Shown in pieces: positions 7,651-14,327 of a DNA stretch of 22,140 nt. Position 1 is the stretch's first letter, and the number at the start of each line of letters is the position of its first letter. Location of the stretch: positions 1 through 22,140 of the forward strand of contig NZ_LGEG01000004.1 in the NCBI RefSeq assembly GCF_001280125.1, written 5' to 3'. A program made the position numbers and the translations under genes. The notes under the pieces were generated by a model. It was not told the origin of the DNA. It made no database searches and worked only from the letters and a program-made list of their open reading frames with translations. This stretch comes from Streptomyces sp. NRRL F-6492. Its GTDB lineage: Bacteria; Actinomycetota; Actinomycetes; Streptomycetales; Streptomycetaceae.

Positions 7651-7691
7651 GCCGGGGCGGGCGTCCAGGGGGGCGCGGTGGCCGCCCCGGC
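7651..7691 (+). terminator. Candidate terminator hairpin after the MFS gene
   Basis: GCCGGGGCGG (7651-7660) and CCGCCCCGGC (7682-7691) are perfect 10-bp arms around a 21-base GC-rich loop, starting 15 bp after the MFS stop. The region is extremely GC-rich, so chance pairing is possible. Confidence 0.4.
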
Positions 7692-7777
7692 GCGGCGGCT
7701 CGGGCCGTTCGCGCCCGGTCGGCGCGGGGGGCCGGCCGTGGCGCCGATCACGCGCTGTGGCCGAAAACGGGCGTCAC

Positions 7778-7805
7778 TCTGTTCGACTTGGCTAAGTCGA
7801 ACAGA
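7778..7805. promoter_or_regulatory. 28-bp palindrome upstream of IS701-like copy 2
   Basis: TCTGTTCGACTT (7778-7789), the spacer GGCT, and AAGTCGAACAGA (7794-7805) form a perfect 12-bp inverted repeat. It is much less GC-rich than its surroundings and ends 21 bp before the ARE-like promoter at 7827-7855. That would place it at roughly -55 to -80 relative to the predicted transcript start. It has the shape of a dimeric regulator operator. A transcript hairpin is possible but has no T tract. Confidence 0.6.
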
Positions 7806-7826
7806 AGGGGGGTTCTACCCTCTCGC

Positions 7827-7855
7827 GAAAAATACAGGGTGTTCGTTATTCTTTC
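7827..7855 (+). promoter_or_regulatory. ARE-like operator and promoter of IS701-like copy 2
   Basis: GTTCGTTATTCTTTC (7841-7855) matches the copy 1 promoter word at 14 of 15 positions. In reverse complement, the other half reads ACGAACACCCTGTATTTTT, close to the epimerase and afsA sites. The site therefore links the two subtypes of operator in the locus. TATTCT (7847-7852) is the likely -10 box. The start codon with a good GGGGAG ribosome site lies 29 bp downstream. Confidence 0.68.
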
Positions 7856-7883
7856 TGTGGTGCCTGATGGGGGGGAGCGCAGC

Positions 7884-9089
7884 ATGGCGGAGTACAGCAC
7901 GGCCCGGGCGGCGGATCCGGGCCACGACACACGGGTCTTCCGCTTCGCGGAATCGGTCTTCGCCCACCTGCCCAGGGCGGACCAGCGCCGCTGGGCCCAG
8001 CTCTACCTGCAGGGGCTGCTGACCACACCGGGCCGCAAGTCCATCCGCCGGCTCGCCGCCGCGGTCTCCGCCGTCCCGGCCACCACCTCCCAGTCGCTGC
8101 ACCAGTTCATCAGCGCCAGCCCCTGGGACTGGGGTCCCGCCCGGCAGGAGCTGATCCGGCTGACGGGCGAACACTTCTCGTTACGGGCGCTGACCATCGG
8201 CACCGTCGTCCTGCCCAAGCGGGGCGAGCACACCTGCGGGGTGCACCGCCGCTTCGTCCCCGCCGCCGGGCGCACCATCAGCTGCCAGGTCGGCCTCGGC
8301 GCCTTCGTCTCCACCGGCGACGAGGACCTGCCGGTGGAGTGGCGGCTGATGCTGCCCGAGCAGTGGAACGAGGACGCGAAGCTGCGCGAGCGCGCCCGGA
8401 TCCCCGACTCGGCCCGGCACCGGCCGGTGTGGGAGCACGTCCTCGACCTGGTGGACTCCGTCTCGGACGCCCTGCCCCGCCGGCTGCCGTCCCACGTGCC
8501 GGTGGTGGCCGACATGAGCGAGCACCTCGACGCCGGGCGGCTCCTCGCGGGCCTCGACCGGCGCGGCCACGACTTCGTGGTGGCGGTGCCCGGCGCCCTG
8601 CCGGTGCTCCCCGCCGACCCGCGCGTCTCCCGGGCCGTCCCCGGCGCGGCCGACGCGCCGCTCGGCCGGATCGGCGCCCGGCAGTTCCTCCAGCGCCACC
8701 ACGTCCTGCCGCCGCGCGCGGTGACCCTGGCCGCGCCGGGCGGGCGGGGCCGGCAGGTGCGGGTGGTCTCCGAGCTGGTGCGGCTGCCCGGCTCCTGCCG
8801 GACGTACCGGCTCTTCACCGAGTGGCGCCCGGCGGACTCCCGCGTCCCCCGGGTGTGGATCACCAGCCTGACCGGGCGGCGGGTGGAGCAGCTGACGACC
8901 CTCGCCCAGGCGCACCCCGGGACCTGCCTGACGGTGTCCACGCTCGAACGGGACTACGGGCTCCTCGACTTCGAGGGCCGCTCCTTTCCCGGCTGGCACC
9001 ACCACATGACCCTGGTCTCCGCCGCCCACGTCTACGACCGGCTCCTGCACGCGGGTGCGCTCGAAGAAAGGCTGCCGCAAAGCGCCTGA
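7884..9089 (+). CDS. IS701-like DDE transposase-derived protein, copy 2, first catalytic Asp lost
   Basis: The protein has 401 residues, begins at the ATG at 7884 with GGGGAG eight bases upstream, and is homologous end to end with the minus-strand copy at 1457-2629. The N-terminal alpha-helical domain (RRLAAAVSAVPATTSQSLHQF) precedes the RNase-H-like core. The position of the first catalytic Asp reads Gly106 (LTIGTVVLPKRG), whereas copy 1 keeps Asp. D210 and E364 (DFEGRSFPGWHHHMTLV) are retained. Transposition by this protein is therefore unlikely, yet the frame is intact and carries a regulated promoter, which argues for selection on another function. Leu100 is a TTA codon (8181-8183), implying bldA control. 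No inverted repeats bound it. The response-regulator gene follows 80 bp downstream and may share its transcript. Confidence 0.82.
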   Translation: MAEYSTARAADPGHDTRVFRFAESVFAHLPRADQRRWAQLYLQGLLTTPGRKSIRRLAAAVSAVPATTSQSLHQFISASPWDWGPARQELIRLTGEHFSLRALTIGTVVLPKRGEHTCGVHRRFVPAAGRTISCQVGLGAFVSTGDEDLPVEWRLMLPEQWNEDAKLRERARIPDSARHRPVWEHVLDLVDSVSDALPRRLPSHVPVVADMSEHLDAGRLLAGLDRRGHDFVVAVPGALPVLPADPRVSRAVPGAADAPLGRIGARQFLQRHHVLPPRAVTLAAPGGRGRQVRVVSELVRLPGSCRTYRLFTEWRPADSRVPRVWITSLTGRRVEQLTTLAQAHPGTCLTVSTLERDYGLLDFEGRSFPGWHHHMTLVSAAHVYDRLLHAGALEERLPQSA

Positions 9090-9094
9090 CATTT

Positions 9095-9139
9095 CCCGGA
9101 CCGATGTCTCCCGGACCGATATTTCCCGGACCGATATTT
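9095..9139 (+). repeat. Three 15-bp tandem repeats upstream of the response-regulator gene
   Basis: Units start at 9095, 9110 and 9125. The first reads CCCGGACCGATGTCT and the other two read CCCGGACCGATATTT exactly. They occupy the 80-bp gap between IS701-like copy 2 and the response regulator, ending 13 bp before its ribosome binding site. Direct repeats fit binding by an OmpR-type regulator, possibly autoregulation, but the 15-bp period is longer than the usual 10-11 bp. Confidence 0.85.
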
Positions 9140-9169
9140 TTCAACCAGACCGAAGGAGTTGACAGCCAG

Positions 9170-9853
9170 ATGGTGAATGCACTCGTGGTGGAGGATTTGG
9201 AAACGATCGAGTCCACCGTCCAGAACCTGCGGCGCCAGGGATATCAGGCGAGGGGAGTGGGGACCGGGTCGGACGCGCTGAGACATCTGCCACAGGCCGA
9301 TATAGTGCTGCTCGATCTCGAACTGCCCGACATGGACGGCCTGGAGGTGTGCCGGGCGATAAGGGCCGCCGGCGACACGCCGGTCATCGCCTTCAGCCGC
9401 CAGGACGCGGAACTGGACCGGGTGCTCGCGCTCCAGGCCGGGGCGGACGACTGCGTGGTGAAGACCTGCGGTTCCCGCGAGGTCATGGCGCGGATGGGGG
9501 CGGTGCTCCGCCGGGTGAACCCGCAGACCGCCGACGCCCCGCAGTCGATCTCGCTGCGGCCGCTGCACATCGACGGGCGGTCGCGGGAGGTGCGCCTCGA
9601 CGGCCGGCCGGTGGACATGACGTCGAAGGAATTCGAACTCCTGTACGTGCTGGCGTCCACCCCCGAACGGGTCGTGTCCCGGAAGGAGCTGATGGCGAAG
9701 GTATGGGAGAGCGACCGCGCGGCGTCCAGCCGCACCATCGACACCCACGTCAGCAGCCTCCGGGCCAAACTCGGCTCCAGCAAGTGGATCGTCACGGTGC
9801 GCGGTGTCGGGTACAAGATCGGCACGGCCCGGCGGCACCCCGTCGGGGTCTGA
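9170..9853 (+). CDS. Orphan OmpR/PhoB-family response regulator
   Basis: The protein has 227 residues and the ATG at 9170 has AAGGAG upstream. The receiver domain spans residues 1-115, with acidic pair E8/D9, phospho-acceptor D49 (IVLLDLELPD), Ser76 in the Thr/Ser switch position and Lys98. The usual Lys-Pro is Lys-Thr (VVKTCG). A winged-helix DNA-binding domain follows at about residues 125-220 (MTSKEFELLYVLASTPERVVSRKEL, then SSRTIDTHVSSLRAKL and VRGVGYKIG). No histidine kinase gene is adjacent. Streptomyces antibiotic clusters often hold such orphan, sometimes ligand-responsive, OmpR-type activators (JadR1-like), so a pathway-specific activator of the neighbouring biosynthetic operon is a plausible role. 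Confidence 0.9.
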   Translation: MVNALVVEDLETIESTVQNLRRQGYQARGVGTGSDALRHLPQADIVLLDLELPDMDGLEVCRAIRAAGDTPVIAFSRQDAELDRVLALQAGADDCVVKTCGSREVMARMGAVLRRVNPQTADAPQSISLRPLHIDGRSREVRLDGRPVDMTSKEFELLYVLASTPERVVSRKELMAKVWESDRAASSRTIDTHVSSLRAKLGSSKWIVTVRGVGYKIGTARRHPVGV

Positions 9854-9881
9854 GCGGGCACGGTCCCGGCGCCGCCGGCGA

Positions 9882-9914
9882 GGGCGCGGACGGTCCCGGC
9901 GACCGGCCGCGCCC
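9882..9914. terminator. Candidate hairpin between convergent genes
   Basis: GGGCGCGG (9882-9889) pairs with CCGCGCCC (9907-9914) around a 17-base loop, in the 88-bp gap between the response-regulator stop and the minus-strand isomerase stop. Position favours a shared terminator. The evidence is weak because of GC-rich background and the absence of a T tract. Confidence 0.35.
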
Positions 9915-9941
9915 CTCTCGTGCGCCGGCGCCCGCGCCGGA

Positions 9942-10718
9942 TCAGACGGCCGCGCCGGACCGGACCGCCACCGCCGCCGCGCGCCGCTCCAGCCGGGCGA
10001 GCAGCGGATGGCCGCCGGCCGGGTCCCCGCCGGCGCCGGCCGTGCGCAGGGCCCACCAGGCGGAGGCCAGGTTCGAGGTGAGCAGCACCCGGTCGCCGTC
10101 GTCGCGGCCCAGCTCCTCCAGGGCGGCGAGCGTGCCCATGCCGGTGCCGGTGAACAGGAGCGCGGTGCCCTCGGCGAGCCGGGCCCCGCGGACCCGCTCC
10201 AGTATCGCCGCGGTCGTCACCTCGTACGGGTCGAAGTGGCCCTCCCGGGCCGGGACGAGGAGCGCCTCGTCGACCGTGAGCCCGGCCGCGCGCCAGAAGC
10301 CGGCGGAGGTCTCCGTCAGCCACGGCTCGTACGGCGAGACCAGGGTCAGCCGCTCCACGCCGAGCCACGCGCAGGCGGTCAGTATGGCCTGGGTCGAGGA
10401 GCGCACCGGGTAGCCGGCCCGGTCGCTGAGCTCCTCGCAGAAGGCCCGGTCGCCCTCGGGCGCGAGCAGGTAGTGGGAGGCGCTGCACGCGACGACGGCG
10501 GCGTCCAGGCCCATGGCGCCGAAGCCCGCCAGGGTGTCGGGCAGGGCCTCGTTCCACGCCTCCAGCATCTCCAGGAGCCCCTTGCCGGGCGTCACCGGGA
10601 AACGGCTGGAGTACACGTTCATGCGCTCACCGACCAGCCGGTTGAACTCCGGCTCCGCCGTGGGGTTCTCCGGCGGGACGACGACGCCGAGCCGCGGGGT
10701 CGCGAGGAGGTCCATCAT
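9942..10718 (-). CDS. Maleate isomerase / Asp-Glu racemase-superfamily protein
   Basis: The protein has 258 residues. The ATG at 10718 is supported by AGGAGA upstream; the open frame further upstream looks noncoding. GVVVPPENPTAEPEFNRL at the N-terminus and VLLTSNLASAWWALR near the C-terminus match maleate cis-trans isomerase and arylmalonate decarboxylase homologues. Cys78 (VVACSASHYLL) occupies the first catalytic Cys position. At the second position, where relatives read SCTALR, this protein reads TGTGMG (190-195), so the second Cys is missing. A two-base racemisation is therefore unlikely; a one-Cys isomerisation or decarboxylation is more plausible. It is transcribed divergently from the carrier-protein operon and may supply or process a dicarboxylic acid for it. 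The substrate is unknown. Confidence 0.8.
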   Translation of the reverse strand: MMDLLATPRLGVVVPPENPTAEPEFNRLVGERMNVYSSRFPVTPGKGLLEMLEAWNEALPDTLAGFGAMGLDAAVVACSASHYLLAPEGDRAFCEELSDRAGYPVRSSTQAILTACAWLGVERLTLVSPYEPWLTETSAGFWRAAGLTVDEALLVPAREGHFDPYEVTTAAILERVRGARLAEGTALLFTGTGMGTLAALEELGRDDGDRVLLTSNLASAWWALRTAGAGGDPAGGHPLLARLERRAAAVAVRSGAAV

Positions 10719-11001
10719 GAGGTTCCCGTCTCCTGGAGTGATTTCCTGGTTTTCCGGTTCCTTGCCCCGATGCAATCCCCGGGACACGGGAAACCTTCCC
10801 GGGCGGCTCCGGCGGGGCGTCAATTGACTCTTTTTGCAGCCTGCTTCACATCCGGTTCGCATTCCTTGACGGGCCTCACGTCCCCTGACAAAAGTCGAGG
10901 AAGCCTGACACGGATCTCCTTGACCCCCCTTCCGTCATTGGCTGATTCTTGATGTCAGCACCAGCCGCATTCCAACGGCTTCGACCAAGGAGTAAAGGCT
11001 A
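10719..11001. promoter_or_regulatory. Divergent control region with repeated TGAC words
   Basis: This 283-bp gap separates the isomerase gene from the carrier-protein operon and must hold both promoters. A palindrome GTCAATTGAC lies at 10819-10828. TGAC words on the plus strand, preceded by CT or TT, occur at 10825, 10867, 10886, 10906 and 10921; three of the intervals are 19, 20 and about twice 21 bp, close to two helical turns. TTGACC at 10920-10925 could be a -35 box with TGATTC at 10943-10948 as a weak -10. Such repeats would suit an OmpR-type or SARP-type activator. No clear ARE-like site was found; GGTTCGCATTCC at 10854-10865 is only a partial match. Confidence 0.4.
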
Positions 11002-12156
11002 ATGGCGGTTTCACAGAACGGTGGCAGTGTCCCGGAGGTGCTGCCCCACATATCCGACGCGACCCTGCGGGACTCGGCCCATATGGCCGGTGTCGAATTC
11101 CGTCCGCACGACGCCTCGGTCATCGCGGACCTGCTGGTGAAGACCGGCGTGTCCCTCGTCGAGGTCGGGATGGTCTCCGGACCCTCCTCCAAGGACGCCG
11201 ACCTGGTCCTCGCCACGCACGAGACCGTGGGACCCGAGCGCAGCCTCACCCTGGTCGTGGTCCGTGACCGGCGACAGGTGGAGGAGGCGCTCGACGAGGC
11301 GCTGCGCCTGGGCGTGCGGAACGTGATGTTCTCCATCCCCACCTCGGAGGAGCACGCCGCGCTCAAGCTCGCCTCGCCGAGCAGCAAGTACCTGACCACC
11401 GTGGCGCGCGCCGCGATCGAGGGGGCCAAGGAGCGCGGCTTCCACGTCACCTTCAGCGGTGAGGACGGCGCGCGCACCCCCAGGGAGCGGCTGGTCCCGT
11501 ACGTGACCGCGGGCTTCGCGGCCGGAGCCGACCGGTTCCGGCTCGCGGAGACCGTCGCGTACCTCTCGCCGTGGCAGATGGAGGAGAAGATCGCGGACCT
11601 GACCGCGATCGACGGCGCCGAGATCGAGATCCACTCGCACAACATGCTCGGCATGGCGGTGGCCAACTCGCTGGCCGCGGTCCGGGCCGGCGCCCGGTGG
11701 ATCTCGACCACCGTCGGCGGCATCGGCGAGCGCGGCGGCAACGCCCCGCTGGCCGAACTGCTCACCTCGCTGCGGGTCATCCACGGCGACACCCGCTTCG
11801 ACCTGACCCACCTCACCGAGCTGTCCGAGGCGGCGCTCAGGGGCGCCGGGCTCGGCGAGGCCTTCCAGTCCGGCCCCACCACCCCGCACGCCTTCGCCTA
11901 CGAGCTGCCCGGCCAGCTCACCCACCCCGAGGCGTACGAGACGCTGCCCGCCGAACTCGTCGGCAACACCCGCGAGCTGCGCGTCCGCACCCGCCTCACC
12001 ACGCCCCTCGTCGACTGGGCGCTGGACGAAGAGGCCGCCGGCCTCGACACCGCCGCCTTCACCGCGTGGCTGACCGCACGCCAGGAGGCCTCCGGCGCCC
12101 CGCTCCTGGACCGGGACGACATCCGCAAGGCAGCCGTCGACTTCCGGTCGCTCTGA
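11002..12156 (+). CDS. Homocitrate/2-isopropylmalate-synthase-like DRE-TIM metallolyase
   Basis: The protein has 384 residues, with AAGGAG nine bases before the ATG at 11002. The N-terminal strand reads ISDATLRDSAHMAGVEF, giving the conserved Asp and Arg-Asp of the DRE-TIM family. SGEDGARTP fits the conserved EDA.R strand. HSHNMLGMAVANSLAAV supplies the His-x-His metal site. GIGERGGNAPLAEL is the signature of the Claisen-condensing subgroup rather than of HMG-CoA lyases. The usual RDGEQ is RDSAH, so a residue normally contacting the 2-oxo acid is altered. By family it should condense acetyl-CoA or a similar thioester with a 2-oxo acid. As first gene of the AmCP operon it may extend 2-oxoglutarate or a related acid. 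The length matches homocitrate synthases, and no LeuA-type regulatory domain is apparent. Confidence 0.82.
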   Translation: MAVSQNGGSVPEVLPHISDATLRDSAHMAGVEFRPHDASVIADLLVKTGVSLVEVGMVSGPSSKDADLVLATHETVGPERSLTLVVVRDRRQVEEALDEALRLGVRNVMFSIPTSEEHAALKLASPSSKYLTTVARAAIEGAKERGFHVTFSGEDGARTPRERLVPYVTAGFAAGADRFRLAETVAYLSPWQMEEKIADLTAIDGAEIEIHSHNMLGMAVANSLAAVRAGARWISTTVGGIGERGGNAPLAELLTSLRVIHGDTRFDLTHLTELSEAALRGAGLGEAFQSGPTTPHAFAYELPGQLTHPEAYETLPAELVGNTRELRVRTRLTTPLVDWALDEEAAGLDTAAFTAWLTARQEASGAPLLDRDDIRKAAVDFRSL

Positions 12157-12203
12157 CCCGCGATCCCGCACACCCACCCCGCACCACCGAAACGGAGACA
12201 CCC

Positions 12204-12392
12204 ATGTCCACCCCGCTCCTCAGCGCCGTCTGCCCCGAGTGCGAGACCGACCTCTCCACCCCGCCGATGGTCCAGGGCGAGACCCTCGTCTGCCCCGAGT
12301 GCATGCTCACGCTGCGCGTCGAGAACGTCGAGGACGACGGCACCCTCTCCCTCGCCATGATCGAAGTGACGCTGCGCGACTGGGGCCAGTGA
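12204..12392 (+). CDS. lysW: LysW-type amino-group carrier protein with C-terminal Gln
   Basis: This 62-residue acidic protein has two CPEC pairs (Cys10/13 and Cys30/33), the zinc-binding arrangement of LysW, and the C-terminus LRDWGQ. LysW proteins of the AmCP lysine, arginine and secondary-metabolite pathways end in EDWGE. The gamma-carboxyl of that last Glu is where LysX attaches the amino group of the substrate. Here the last codon before TGA is CAG (12387-12389), giving Gln instead of Glu. GGAG lies six bases before the ATG at 12204. The immediate neighbours lysX, lysY and lysZ leave little doubt about carrier function. How a Gln terminus is charged is an open question. Confidence 0.9.
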   Translation: MSTPLLSAVCPECETDLSTPPMVQGETLVCPECMLTLRVENVEDDGTLSLAMIEVTLRDWGQ

Positions 12393-12420
12393 GCCGCACC
12401 GCCCGGATAGGAGTCCCTCA

Positions 12421-13272
12421 ATGAGCGGCAGCAGCATCGCCATCGTCGCGGACCGGATCGGCTGGGAGGAACGCCGGCTGATCGAGACCGCCCCGGCCTT
12501 CGGGCACCGCATCGAGTGGGTCAACGACGAGTCCCTGGCGCTGGGCGCCGAGGACTCCCCGCTCGGCGGCTACGACATCGTCCTCATCCGCAGCCGGAGC
12601 TACACGCGGGGCGGCCTCCTGGCCGTCCAGGCGGAGGCCTCCGGGGTCAGGACCCTCAACACGGCCCACGCGATCCAGGCCTGCGAGAACAAGCTCGCCC
12701 TGCGCACCCTGCTGCGCGGGGCCGGCGTCCCCGTCGCGGACCACCGACTCGTCCTCTCCCGCAAGGACTTCGAGAAGACGCTGAAGGAGCTTCCGCTCCC
12801 CCTGGTGCTGAAGCCCGTCTTCGGCGGCATGGGCAAGCGGGTCACGCTCATCCGCGACGCGGACACCGCCCAGTCCGTCTACGACTACATCGAGGACCTC
12901 GGCCACGGCTTCGAACAGGCCAGCCTGGTCGAGCCGTTCCTCGACGGCGGCAGCTCCGTACGGTGCTTCGTCGTCGGCCGCGAGCTGATCGCCGCAGCCG
13001 AGTTCACCAGCGCCGGCGAGGACTGGCGCAGCAACGCGGCCCTCGGCAACCGCCACCAGGCCATGGACCACGACCCCGAGGTCCAGAAGATCGTCGACGG
13101 CGTGGTGAACGAGCTCGGCGAGGGCATCTACGGCATCGACCTCTTCAAGACGGCCGGCGGCTACGTCGTCAACGAAGTCAACCACGCCCCGGCGTTCCGG
13201 GCGATCACCTCGGCGACCGGCGTGGACATCCCCTCCGCCGTCAGCCGCTACGTGCAGGAGACCCTCGCATGA
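12421..13272 (+). CDS. lysX: LysX-type ATP-grasp ligase (carrier-protein amino acid ligase)
   Basis: The protein has 283 residues, the normal length for LysX/ArgX. AGGAG lies seven bases before the ATG. The ATP-grasp core is recognisable: PLVLKPVFGGMGKRV (about residues 122-136) forms the nucleotide-binding loop, and YGIDLFKTAGGYVVNEVNHAPAF (about 238-260) carries the metal-binding Asp, Glu and Asn. LysX enzymes form an isopeptide bond between the carrier C-terminus and the alpha-amino group of 2-aminoadipate or glutamate. Family members usually read NEVNHTMEF where this one reads NEVNHAPAF, so substrate or carrier recognition may differ, in keeping with the Gln-ended carrier. The stop overlaps the start of lysY by four bases (ATGA). 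Confidence 0.9.
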   Translation: MSGSSIAIVADRIGWEERRLIETAPAFGHRIEWVNDESLALGAEDSPLGGYDIVLIRSRSYTRGGLLAVQAEASGVRTLNTAHAIQACENKLALRTLLRGAGVPVADHRLVLSRKDFEKTLKELPLPLVLKPVFGGMGKRVTLIRDADTAQSVYDYIEDLGHGFEQASLVEPFLDGGSSVRCFVVGRELIAAAEFTSAGEDWRSNAALGNRHQAMDHDPEVQKIVDGVVNELGEGIYGIDLFKTAGGYVVNEVNHAPAFRAITSATGVDIPSAVSRYVQETLA

Positions 13273-14327
13273 TCCGTGTCGGAATCGTCGGCGCCTCCGG
13301 GCTCGCCGGCGGTGAACTGATCCGCCTGGTCACCCAGCATCCCGAGCTGGAACTGACCTTCCTCGGCGGCTCGTCCAACGTGGGCCGGCGCCCCTCGGAG
13401 CTCCACCCGGGCCTCCGCCTGGACCTGGGCCTGAGCGTCGAGTCCACCGCGGACACGGACCTGTCGGACCGCTGCGACGTCGTCTTCCTGGCCACGCCCG
13501 CCCCGGTGTCGGCCGCGCTGGCCGCCCGGCTGGCCGACCAGGTGCCCTGTGTGATCGACCTCAGCGGCGCCTTCCGGATCCGCACCCCGGAGCTGCACGA
13601 ACGCTGGTACCCGAAGGTCGAGCGGACGGCCGAACTGGCCGACCGGTTCGTCTACGGCGTCCCGGAGCTCGTCGGCGACCAGCTCGCCGGAGCCTCGCTG
13701 ATCTCGCTGCCCGGCTGCTACGCGACCGCCATCACCCTCGGCCTCGCCCCGCTGACGCTCGGGCTCGGCCTGGACCTCAAGACGGTCATGATCGACGGCA
13801 AGAGCGGCTCCAGCGGCGGCGGCCTGTCGCTGCGCACCGCGGACCTCCACCCGCTGCGCAACGGCGCCATCGCCCCGTACGCCCCGACCGGGCACCGGCA
13901 CGCGGCGGAGGTGCGCGACTTCTTCGAGCGGGCCAAGCCCGGCACGATCGCCTCCCTGTCGATGTCGGCGTACGGCGTCTCGCACGTGCGCGGACTGCTC
14001 GCCAGCACCTACGTCCTCACCGACGACGAGGTCGACGCCCGCCAGTTGCAGCGCGCCTACCTCCGGTTCTACAAGGACAAGCAGTTCGTCCGGGTCCGCC
14101 GCAACACCGAGACCCTGATCCCGGTGCCCGACCCGCAGGCGGTGCTCGGCTCCAACTACTGCGACGTCACCGTCATGCACGACCCCGAGGGCGGGCGGAT
14201 CGTGGTCCTGTCGGCCCTCGACAACATGGTCAAGGGCGCGGCCGGGCAGGGCATCCAGGCGCTGAACCTGCGGTTCGGCCTGGCCGAGGAGACGGGGCTG
14301 ACGGCGCAGCCGGTGATGCCGGCATGA
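13269..14327 (+). CDS. lysY: LysY/ArgC-type carrier-bound aminoacyl-phosphate reductase
   Basis: The protein has 352 residues. The NADP-binding motif GIVGASGLAGGELIRL starts at residue 5. The catalytic Cys lies in SLPGCYATA (about residue 152), and the conserved His lies in GVSHVRGLLAS. This is the layout of N-acetyl-gamma-glutamyl-phosphate and LysW-aminoadipyl-phosphate reductases. It would reduce the acyl phosphate made by the LysZ-like kinase to a carrier-bound semialdehyde with NADPH. The usual NPGCYPTA is altered to LPGCYATA. It is translationally coupled on both sides by four-base overlaps with lysX and lysZ. Confidence 0.9.
   Translation: MIRVGIVGASGLAGGELIRLVTQHPELELTFLGGSSNVGRRPSELHPGLRLDLGLSVESTADTDLSDRCDVVFLATPAPVSAALAARLADQVPCVIDLSGAFRIRTPELHERWYPKVERTAELADRFVYGVPELVGDQLAGASLISLPGCYATAITLGLAPLTLGLGLDLKTVMIDGKSGSSGGGLSLRTADLHPLRNGAIAPYAPTGHRHAAEVRDFFERAKPGTIASLSMSAYGVSHVRGLLASTYVLTDDEVDARQLQRAYLRFYKDKQFVRVRRNTETLIPVPDPQAVLGSNYCDVTVMHDPEGGRIVVLSALDNMVKGAAGQGIQALNLRFGLAEETGLTAQPVMPA

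Noticed and set aside
9942..10862. Longer isomerase start at 10862
   Set aside because: The extra 48 residues look noncoding and cover the divergent promoter region; the ATG at 10718 has AGGAGA upstream and matches the family N-terminus.
10854..10865. Possible sixth ARE-like site (GGTTCGCATTCC) before the carrier-protein operon
   Set aside because: Only one half resembles the shared motif and there is no A-rich/T-rich arm pair, so I did not count it with the five sites.
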